Part shown: positions 1 to 5,399 of the stretch, one piece after another
Position numbering within the stretch: the first letter of the stretch is position 1
Layout: each line of letters opens with the position of its first letter
From: JBGPJM01 sp041485385
GTDB taxonomy: Bacteria > Planctomycetota > Phycisphaerae > Phycisphaerales > UBA1924
NCBI GenBank assembly: GCA_041485385.1
Contig: JBGPJM010000203.1
Coordinates: 1 to 8,960 of the forward strand
Direction of reading: 5' to 3'
Length of the DNA: 8,960 bases
The notes under the pieces: generated by a model
Database searches by the model: none
What the model was told of the DNA's origin: nothing
The model's input: only the letters and a program-made list of their open reading frames with translations
Translations under genes and position numbers: made by a program

Positions 1-644
1 ATCAGGCACGTGCCCCCGTTCATGGTGATGGCCAGGGGCTGGGCGCCCCCCATGCCGCCGCAGCCGGCGGTGACGCACAGGCGCCCGGCGAGCGTGCCGC
101 CGCCCCCCCCAAAGTGCTGGCGGGCGCATTCGGCGAAGGTCTCGTAGGTGCCCTGCAAGATGCCCTGCGTGCCGATGTAGATCCAGGATCCGGCGGTCAT
201 CTGGCCGTACATGATCAGGCCCTTGCGGGCGAGCTGATCAAAGTGCTCCTGGGTAGCCCAATGGGGGACGAGGTTGGAGTTGGCGATAAGGACGCGCGGC
301 GCGTCTTCGTGAGTCTGGACGATACCGACGGGCTTGCCGGATTGGACCAGCAGCGTCTCGTCGGGCTTGAGGCGCCGGAGGGAGTCGATAATGGCGTCGT
401 AGGCCTCCCATGAGCGGGCCGCCTGGCCGCGCCCGCCGTACACAACCAGGGCCTCCGGTCTCTCCGCGACGTCAGGGTCGAGGTTATTCATGAGCATCCG
501 CATGGCCGCCTCGGCCTGCCAGGTGGAACAGACGCGCTCGTTGCCTCGCGGGGCGCGAACCACGCGGGCACCGGGCATGGCGCCGCTGGATCGTGCACTG
601 GATCGACGCCGGTCGGAGCGGACAGGTCTCGTGGCGGTCGACAT
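1..644 (-). CDS. hutU: Urocanate hydratase (urocanase), N-terminal part, cut by the left edge
   Basis: Urocanase adds water to urocanate to give imidazolonepropionate, the second step of histidine degradation; it is a cytoplasmic enzyme with tightly bound NAD. The first 214 residues are in the window and match the family almost without gaps: RAPRGN (30-35), RMLMNNLDPDVAE (49-61), LVVYGGRGQAAR (67-78), TLLVQSGKPVG (98-107), APRVLIANSNLVPHWA (115-130), MYGQMTAGSWIYIGTQG (145-161), and the glycine-rich NAD-site stretch TAGCGGMGGAQP (192-203). The catalytic Cys region lies beyond the edge. The start at 644 has a purine-rich GAGAGA six bases upstream; ATG at 578 would also fit, because family members have only about ten residues before RAPRG. 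The frame is open upstream to at least an ATG at 839, but that extension resembles nothing known. Gly179-183 come partly from an 8-base G run where relatives have a short variable loop. It lies downstream of hutH. Confidence 0.97.
   Translation of the reverse strand, partial: MSTATRPVRSDRRRSSARSSGAMPGARVVRAPRGNERVCSTWQAEAAMRMLMNNLDPDVAERPEALVVYGGRGQAARSWEAYDAIIDSLRRLKPDETLLVQSGKPVGIVQTHEDAPRVLIANSNLVPHWATQEHFDQLARKGLIMYGQMTAGSWIYIGTQGILQGTYETFAECARQHFGGGGGTLAGRLCVTAGCGGMGGAQPLAITMNGGTCL
103..110 (-). repeat. 8-base G/C homopolymer inside hutU
   Basis: An uninterrupted run of eight C on the plus strand, read as G in hutU, encodes part of the Gly179-183 run. The frame continues correctly across it into conserved urocanase sequence, so the run is in phase as given. 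A slip of one base here would truncate the enzyme. Confidence 0.9.
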
Positions 645-717
645 GGCGCGTCTCTCTTTGAGGTGTGGCGCGGACGTGCACGTGGAGAGCCCTTCTTCGC
701 GCACACGCCCCGTCATT

Positions 718-746
718 ACCGTACACCCGCTGTCGCGGCAACACAA
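718..746 (-). promoter_or_regulatory. Candidate sigma70-like promoter for hutU in the hutH-hutU gap
   Basis: Reading the minus strand, TTGTGT (746-741), a 17-base spacer and TACGGT (723-718) form a weak -35/-10 pair. The predicted transcription start is near 711, about 67 bases before the hutU ATG at 644. The surrounding gap 645-934 (290 bp) contains no convincing gene of its own. The only other structure I see there is the hairpin beside the hutH stop and a T6 run at 828-833. The match is weak and computed by eye only. Confidence 0.3.
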
Positions 747-918
747 GCGAAAAACTCCGTCTGCCGTCGCCCCGGAGCGGAGCGCGGGAGAGTACCTGAT
801 TCGCTGGTTTCCTCCGGTCCACCTGCGTTTTTTCTTCATGAGCGCAGCGATGTTGCGAATCCTGTAATCGTGCTCGGCAAACGCAAAGCGAACGTCGGCA
901 TGGCGATACGCGGTGCGA

Positions 919-933
919 TGCGCGCAGCGCGCA
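919..933 (-). other. GC-only hairpin one base after the hutH stop
   Basis: TGCGCG / CGCGCA arms (6 bp, perfect) flank a 3-base loop. The hairpin begins one base beyond the hutH stop codon at 935-937. There is no U tract after it, so it does not look like an intrinsic terminator. It could stabilise the hutH transcript end or damp read-through into hutU. Confidence 0.4.
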
Positions 934-934
934 C

Positions 935-2506
935 TCAAATCGAGAACTTGTCAGTACGGATGAGTTCGGCGATGGCGTTGATGTCCGGGCTCGGCGGTCG
1001 ATCGTGCGTGAGCGGCGGCACGACGTGGCGGATTGTGGCCAGCGCAAGTTCGATCGGTTCGCTCGAACCGAGCGGGCGATGGTAACCGATCGCTTCTCCG
1101 GCGCAGAGCAACTCGATCGCGACGACGCTCGTCGCCAGGTCCAGGGCCCGCCTTGCTTTGGCGGCGGCCCGCGGACCGAACGAGTTGTAGTCCTCCATGC
1201 CCGCGCTGGTGGAGAGGTTGGCGACGCTGGCCGGGTTTGCCAGGCCGATGATCTCGTTGCAGCACGCGGCGGCAGTGTACTGGGCAATCATCAGGCCCGA
1301 GTGCAGGCCGGGCCTGGGGGAGAGGAACGGGGGAAGACCGGTATCCGGATCAAAGCCCGAGAGCATGTGGTAGACGCGACGTTCGGCGATTCCCGCGATG
1401 TGGGAAAGTGAGATCGCCAGCAAGTCCAGGGGGATCGCGATCGGCATGCCATGGAAGTTGCCCGCCGAGACGATGACCGGGGCGATGTCGGAAGTGGGGG
1501 GGCCCCCCCCGGCGAAGATGAGCGGATTGTCGGTCACCGCGCCGAGCTCGTCGGCCAGGCGTTGCTTGAAGAACTCTGCGGCGTCGATGGCCGCACCGAG
1601 GACGGGCGAGGCGCAGCGGAGGGAATAGGGATCCTGCACGCGCGGGTCATTGAGACGGTGGGACGGGAGAATCTGGCTGCCGGCGAGGAGATCGCGGAGA
1701 CGTGCGGCGACGCGGCGCGGGCCGGGCTGGTTGCGGGCCTGGTAGACGCGGTCGTCGAGGAACATGTCGGTGGCCCGGCAGGCGTCGATCGACATGGCGG
1801 CGGCGATGACGGCGGCATCGGCGAGGCGGTCGAAGTCACGGGCCAGCAGGGCGCCCTGGCCGGCCATGAGGTGGGTGCCGTTGATGAGCGCCAGGCCCTC
1901 CTTGGCTTCGAGCGCCAGGGGTGCGATGCCCGCATGCGACAGGGCGGCGCCGCCGGGCACTGCCTTGCCGTTGACGACCGCGTGCCCCTCGCCGATGAGG
2001 ACGAGCGCAAGATGGGCCAGCGGGGCGAGATCGCCAGAGGCGCCAACGGACCCGGTTTCGGGGACCATCGGCGTGATGCCGGCATTGAGAAGGGCGATGA
2101 TGGTCTCGGCGACCGCGGGTCGAACGCCGGAGAGGGCGCGGGCGAGAGAGGCCGCGAGGATGAGCATCATCGCGCGCACGACGTCATCGGGGAGCGGCGG
2201 GCCGACGCCCGCGGCATGGGAACGGACGAGGTTGCGCTGGAGGTCGCGGAGGTCCGCCTCCGAGATGCGTTGCCGCGAAAACGAGCCGAAGCCGGTATTG
2301 ATGCCGTAGTGCGGCTCGCCGTCGCGGGCGAGCGATTCCAAGGCGCCGCGGCAAGAGGACATGCGCTCGGCGGCGCCAGGATCGAGCAAGACGCGCCGGT
2401 GGGTGCGGGCGACCGATTCGACGTCGGCGAACGTCAGAGGCCGGCCGGTCAGCGGCAGCGGCGAATCGGCCGAAGGGGAGGCAGGGGGGACGGGGGGGGC
2501 GGGCAT
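935..2506 (-). CDS. hutH: Histidine ammonia-lyase (histidase)
   Basis: Removes ammonia from L-histidine to give trans-urocanate, the first step of the hut pathway, in the cytoplasm. The 523 residues are the usual family length plus a proline-rich N-terminal tail of about 18. The Ala-Ser-Gly triad that cyclises into the MIO electrophile is ASGDLAPLAH at 156-165 (A156-S157-G158). Other family motifs are YGINTGFG (67-74, containing the catalytic Tyr67), QRNLVRSH (90-97), NGT (209-211), QDPYSLR (291-297), TDNP (325-328), GNFHG (349-353), ERR (375-377), NEIIGLANPAS (417-427, containing the active-site Glu418) and SAGMEDYNS (434-442). All key residues are present. The start is the first ATG after a G/C-homopolymer-rich stretch; no Shine-Dalgarno is visible, but a -10-like hexamer sits six bases upstream, so the mRNA may be leaderless. 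hutU follows after 290 bp on the same strand. The N-terminal tail is partly encoded by an 8-base G/C run and is poorly constrained. Confidence 0.99.
   Translation of the reverse strand: MPAPPVPPASPSADSPLPLTGRPLTFADVESVARTHRRVLLDPGAAERMSSCRGALESLARDGEPHYGINTGFGSFSRQRISEADLRDLQRNLVRSHAAGVGPPLPDDVVRAMMLILAASLARALSGVRPAVAETIIALLNAGITPMVPETGSVGASGDLAPLAHLALVLIGEGHAVVNGKAVPGGAALSHAGIAPLALEAKEGLALINGTHLMAGQGALLARDFDRLADAAVIAAAMSIDACRATDMFLDDRVYQARNQPGPRRVAARLRDLLAGSQILPSHRLNDPRVQDPYSLRCASPVLGAAIDAAEFFKQRLADELGAVTDNPLIFAGGGPPTSDIAPVIVSAGNFHGMPIAIPLDLLAISLSHIAGIAERRVYHMLSGFDPDTGLPPFLSPRPGLHSGLMIAQYTAAACCNEIIGLANPASVANLSTSAGMEDYNSFGPRAAAKARRALDLATSVVAIELLCAGEAIGYHRPLGSSEPIELALATIRHVVPPLTHDRPPSPDINAIAELIRTDKFSI
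1496..1510. repeat. G7-C8 homopolymer palindrome inside hutH
   Basis: Seven G are followed directly by eight C, giving a perfect 14-base self-complementary GC block. In hutH it encodes the Gly-Gly-Gly-Pro-Pro stretch at 333-337, just after the conserved TDNP motif. The reading frame stays correct on both sides. Confidence 0.9.
2475..2503 (+). repeat. Four-tract G-rich block over the hutH start (G-quadruplex-like)
   Basis: On the plus strand there are G runs of 4 (2475-2478), 6 (2484-2489), 8 (2492-2499) and 3 (2501-2503), with loops of 5, 2 and 1 bases. This fits the usual pattern for an intramolecular G-quadruplex. The block abuts the hutH start codon (2504-2506). The G-rich strand is the hutH template strand, so the hutH mRNA is C-rich there and any quadruplex would form in DNA. 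Confidence 0.6.
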
Positions 2507-2512
2507 GGCGGA

Positions 2513-2541
2513 AGTGTCCCGTCCCGGGCGTGCACGGGCAA
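2513..2541 (-). promoter_or_regulatory. Candidate hutH promoter giving a leaderless mRNA
   Basis: On the minus strand TTGCCC (2541-2536), a 17-base spacer and GACACT (2518-2513) form a -35/-10 pair. The -10 ends six bases before the hutH ATG, so transcription would begin at or next to the start codon. No Shine-Dalgarno is seen, which agrees. The -10 lacks the first consensus T. Confidence 0.45.
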
Positions 2542-2582
2542 CCCGCAGCAGTCGAGTAGCGTAGAAGATGTGCCCACGTAGC

Positions 2583-2600
2583 GGGGGGAGTGGGGGGGGG
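2583..2600 (+). repeat. Long G tracts (6 and 9 G) in the hutH/hydrolase divergent region
   Basis: Six G (2583-2588), AGT, then nine G (2592-2600) lie in the non-coding region between the two divergent genes, 91-100 bases before the hydrolase ATG. The nine-base run is the longest homopolymer in the window. It ends six bases before the -10-like TATGGT, where a change in run length would alter promoter spacing. Confidence 0.85.
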
Positions 2601-2606
2601 TCGTGG

Positions 2607-2612
2607 TATGGT
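2607..2612 (+). promoter_or_regulatory. Weak -10-like hexamer upstream of the lipoprotein hydrolase
   Basis: TATGGT agrees at four of six positions with the -10 consensus. No -35 is recognisable, because the place where it should be is occupied by the G tracts. Transcription from here would give a leader of roughly 65 bases. Low confidence. Confidence 0.25.
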
Positions 2613-2666
2613 GTCAGGGTGCCGATCGCCCGGTGCGGGCGCTTTCACGGCCGAATCGAACGGACC

Positions 2667-2674
2667 GGAGGTGG
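2667..2674 (+). promoter_or_regulatory. Strong Shine-Dalgarno that fixes the hydrolase start at 2683
   Basis: GGAGGTGG ends eight bases before ATG 2683. The frame is open further upstream (to an ATG at 2590), but only the 2683 start places a signal peptide at the N-terminus, so the two observations agree. Confidence 0.85.
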
Positions 2675-2682
2675 ACCGCCAC

Positions 2683-4044
2683 ATGCGATTGCTCACCGCG
2701 TTGTTGCTCGGATTCCTCGCGATCGGCGCGCCGGGGTGCTCATTCCACTCCAACGCGTGGCCGGGAAGGGGGCACAACCTCACTGGTGTATGGACCGGCG
2801 ATGCGCCGGGGATTCCGTCGTCGGCGTGGCCGGCGCGGGCCACCGATCAGCTCCAGGAGTTGATCTCGCTGACGCCCGAGGTGCTGACCATGCGGGTGCC
2901 GCAGAGCCGCGTGGAGGACGGTCGGGTTGTGCAGGAAAACGTGACAACGCCGGTGATGCGGGTGGTGCACGCGGGGGTGTATGGCCGGGGAATCGTCCGT
3001 GAGTTCGCGCCGTCGCTGGCGGGAACAGCCGTTGACGAGAACGACCCGGTCGGTCGGATGTACTCGGGCCTGCAGTTCGTTTCGTACAGGCCCGATCCGG
3101 GGCCGCCGAGCGACTTTGACCTCGAGAGCGACCAGGCGCAGAGATGGCATCGGAGGTTGATCTACCGGCGACTGGGCTTTCGGCCCGGGAGCAGCGACAC
3201 CTGGGTTCTGGCCACGCACGGGACCCTCATGCGCATCATGGAGCCCGCGGGGCCTCTCCGGCGTGGGCTTGTGGTGCACCTGAGCAGCCTAGGCGGGCTT
3301 GCTTATGAGCAGGCGGTCATCAACCGGCTGCTGGCACGCGGCTGGGCGGTGCTGCGGGTGAACGCCTCGACGGCGAGGCGCGACGAGGAACCGTTCGAGA
3401 TCGACCCCGACTCAGACATGGCTGACTCGGGAGCGGCCCTGGCGCGAACCGTAGACAACCGGATCGCTGAGATCGCCTACGCCGTCGAGGCGACCCTCGC
3501 GTACCTCGACGAGACACGGCCGCAGGGAGCACGTCAGCCCGTCGTGGTGATGGGGTACAGCGCCGGCGCCTTGGCCGCCCCGGCGGTGGCGGCGCTGATC
3601 AAGGACCGCGTGGAGGCGGTCGTGTTGACCGGCGGTGGGGCGAACGTGCTTGACATATCCCAGCGGAGCACGCTGACCAACGGCGGCATCGTGCTGGATT
3701 GGCCGCGTGGAACGAGGCCGACCGACCAAGCCAGGCAGCGGCTGTACGACTCGTACCTGTCCCGCGTTGCGCTGGACCCCTATAAGACGGCCCCCCTTCT
3801 GAACGACGTGCCGGTGCTGATGCTGCATGCGATGCTGGACAACATCGTGCCCGCCTCGGCGGGCGAACTCCTGTACGAGCGTCTGGGCCGGCCGGAGCGG
3901 GTGAGCTTCACCCTGGGTCACCGCGGCCTGTTCTGGCGACTGCCTGCGGAAGCCGCGTGGGTGGCCGAGTGGGTGGATCGCACGGTTCCGGTGAAACGGG
4001 CGGGGTCGATCCCGGCGGAAGCCCCCCACCATGACGTCCCATAA
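2683..4044 (+). CDS. Lipoprotein with alpha/beta-hydrolase domain, substrate unknown
   Basis: 453 residues. The N-terminus is a lipoprotein signal: MR, a hydrophobic stretch (3-15), then APGC with Cys19 as the likely lipidated residue; the -3 residue is Ala, less usual than Leu/Val, so the call is good rather than certain. The protein would be anchored to a membrane on its outer face. Residues about 20-185 show no motif I recognise. From about 190 a hydrolase fold appears: HLSSLGG (199-205) as a possible oxyanion loop, GYSAG (291-295) with nucleophile Ser293, Asp386 in LHAMLDNIVP, and His413 in TLGHRG, in the standard Ser-Asp-His order. Esterase, lipase or peptidase activity cannot be told apart. 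It is transcribed divergently from hutH and stands alone; the next plus-strand gene is 131 bp away. No clear terminator follows, only a small TACAT-GTT-ATGTA dyad just after the stop. Confidence 0.85.
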   Translation: MRLLTALLLGFLAIGAPGCSFHSNAWPGRGHNLTGVWTGDAPGIPSSAWPARATDQLQELISLTPEVLTMRVPQSRVEDGRVVQENVTTPVMRVVHAGVYGRGIVREFAPSLAGTAVDENDPVGRMYSGLQFVSYRPDPGPPSDFDLESDQAQRWHRRLIYRRLGFRPGSSDTWVLATHGTLMRIMEPAGPLRRGLVVHLSSLGGLAYEQAVINRLLARGWAVLRVNASTARRDEEPFEIDPDSDMADSGAALARTVDNRIAEIAYAVEATLAYLDETRPQGARQPVVVMGYSAGALAAPAVAALIKDRVEAVVLTGGGANVLDISQRSTLTNGGIVLDWPRGTRPTDQARQRLYDSYLSRVALDPYKTAPLLNDVPVLMLHAMLDNIVPASAGELLYERLGRPERVSFTLGHRGLFWRLPAEAAWVAEWVDRTVPVKRAGSIPAEAPHHDVP

Positions 4045-4061
4045 TACATGTTATGTAAAAT
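4031..4061 (+). promoter_or_regulatory. Candidate promoter for the LTxxQ protein
   Basis: TAAAAT (4056-4061) matches the -10 consensus at five of six positions in a locally AT-rich patch, unusual for this window. A poor -35, ATGACG (4031-4036), lies 19 bases upstream inside the end of the hydrolase gene. The predicted start near 4068 gives a leader of about 108 bases. Confidence 0.35.
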
Positions 4062-4121
4062 TGAATGTCTGGGGATGACTTTGGTCGCGCCAAGGGACTG
4101 ATCTGAGCGTCCACGGCGTCT

Positions 4122-4151
4122 CGTATCAACGGGGTCCCGCCTCCAGATACG
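4122..4151 (+). other. Hairpin in the leader of the LTxxQ gene, just before its ribosome site
   Basis: Perfect 6-bp arms CGTATC (4122-4127) and GATACG (4146-4151) are separated by 18 bases that contain a further GGG/CCC pairing. The hairpin ends ten bases before the Shine-Dalgarno AAGGGA (4162-4167). A smaller 6-bp stem with one G-U pair lies at 4079-4095. A structured leader could modulate translation; no riboswitch class is recognised. Confidence 0.35.
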
Positions 4152-4175
4152 CTGTCAGTCAAAGGGACGTCGACG

Positions 4176-5399
4176 ATGAGCCACACACGAATGCTGGTCG
4201 CGGTCATCCTGCTCGCCGTTTTGGGCACGATCCGGCCCGTCCAGGCTCAGCACTCGTCCATGTCGACGTCGATCTTCAACGACGAGACGACCTTTGCGCC
4301 GGCGCTCTCCCACGCCGACCTGGACGTCTTCACCCGCGTGCTCTCCATGAAGCCCGAGGAGCAGCGGGCGATGGAGGACCTCTACGGGGCGTACTGCAAC
4401 ACGTTGAAGGCCGAGGGCGGCGAGGTCCGCAAGTACGTTTCCGACATCATGGAAGAATCGGAGCTGATGGAAGACATCCGACTGCTCGCACCGGCGCAGA
4501 AACGGCTCGGGGAATGGGAGAAACGGTCGGAGCAGCTCAAGAAGTCCTTCATCGAGGACCTCAAGGCGCTGCTCACCAGGGAACAGGAGGGGCGCTGGCC
4601 GATCGTGGAGCGTGAACTCCGCCGGATGAAGTGGATAAACAGTGGACGACTGGCCGGGGAGGATGTCGACCTCATCCACCTTGTCGCCGAGATGCCCGCC
4701 GACGCCAAGACCTCTCCGGCCCTGGGCGATCTCCTGGACCGCTACAGCCAGGACCTTGACAGGGCCCTCCTGGCCCGGGCCGACGTCATCGACAAGAACT
4801 CGGAGAAGTTCGGCGACTTGCTCACCTCCGACCCGCAGGCCGCGAGGAGTATGTACGAGTCGGCGATCAAGGTCCGGCGGGCCCTGTGCGACGTGAATCT
4901 GCGCTACGCCCGCCTTATCGGCGCCGAACTCCCCTCTGACCTCGGCCAGAAGCTCGATATGGACGTCTTCAAGATCAGCTTCCCGATGCTGAGCAAGCCG
5001 TCGCGCGGCGAGCGGTACATCAAGGGCGCGAAGGACCTCAAGTCGCTGACGGCCGAGCAGGAAGAGCTTGTGAAGGGCATCGTCGACGCCTACGAGAACG
5101 ACCGGCTCGCGATGTTGCACCGGACCGCGGAGACGATCCGGGAGCAGCAGTTCACGCAGCTGCCGGTCCGGTTGGACAAGGCGCTGGGCGTGTTGCCACC
5201 AGACGCCGACGATGGCTTCCGCGCCTACGGCCTATCCGCCGATCATCCGCTTGCGAGGCTTCGCAGAGAGCGGTTCGAGTTGGACAAGGCCGCTAGGAAT
5301 AAGCTCGACGCGATCCTCACTCCGGAGCAGCGGGCGTCCCTTCCCGATCGCGCGGCCGACGCGGTGACGTTCATCGACTACACACCGTGGGGGCTGTGA
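4176..5399 (+). CDS. Secreted helical protein with four LTxxQ-like motifs, unknown function
   Basis: 407 residues with a clear signal peptide: basic N-terminus, hydrophobic 7-18, cleavage after VQA at 24. AAGGGA lies eight bases before the ATG. The mature protein is charged and probably mostly helical, with no recognised catalytic motif. Four short motifs stand out: MKPEEQ (58-63), LTREQ (133-137), LTAEQ (291-295) and LTPEQ (381-385). LTxxQ motifs mark the Spy/CpxP family of small periplasmic helical chaperones, which have two in about 160 residues. Here the two pairs look like two copies of one module: a motif followed by a helix ending in AY (72-73 and 305-306), then a charged helix leading into L-x-x-[LI]-L-T-x-E-Q. 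A Spy-like role in the periplasm is only a guess. Single Cys residues at 74 and 238. The gene ends tail to tail with the fucosidase gene, with no gap. Confidence 0.88.
   Translation: MSHTRMLVAVILLAVLGTIRPVQAQHSSMSTSIFNDETTFAPALSHADLDVFTRVLSMKPEEQRAMEDLYGAYCNTLKAEGGEVRKYVSDIMEESELMEDIRLLAPAQKRLGEWEKRSEQLKKSFIEDLKALLTREQEGRWPIVERELRRMKWINSGRLAGEDVDLIHLVAEMPADAKTSPALGDLLDRYSQDLDRALLARADVIDKNSEKFGDLLTSDPQAARSMYESAIKVRRALCDVNLRYARLIGAELPSDLGQKLDMDVFKISFPMLSKPSRGERYIKGAKDLKSLTAEQEELVKGIVDAYENDRLAMLHRTAETIREQQFTQLPVRLDKALGVLPPDADDGFRAYGLSADHPLARLRRERFELDKAARNKLDAILTPEQRASLPDRAADAVTFIDYTPWGL

Noticed and set aside
816..833. Possible plus-strand intrinsic terminator before the T6 run at 828-833
   Set aside because: The stem has only 3 + 3 pairs with a mismatch and a 12-base loop, and there is no plus-strand gene upstream to terminate.
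484..1287. 267-codon minus-strand ORF bridging hutH and hutU
   Set aside because: It overlaps conserved coding parts of both hut genes in a different frame and encodes an Arg/Ser-rich peptide; not credible.
1451..2581. 376-codon plus-strand ORF over hutH
   Set aside because: A Gly/Arg/Glu-rich peptide with no family features, lying opposite an intact histidase; a high-GC shadow frame.
3651..3656. TTGACA consensus -35 hexamer inside the hydrolase gene
   Set aside because: No -10 at a suitable distance and it lies within conserved coding sequence; chance match.
4155..5120. 321-codon minus-strand ORF over the LTxxQ gene
   Set aside because: It lies opposite a gene with a signal peptide and good ribosome site, and its translation (Arg/Leu/His-rich) resembles other shadow frames.
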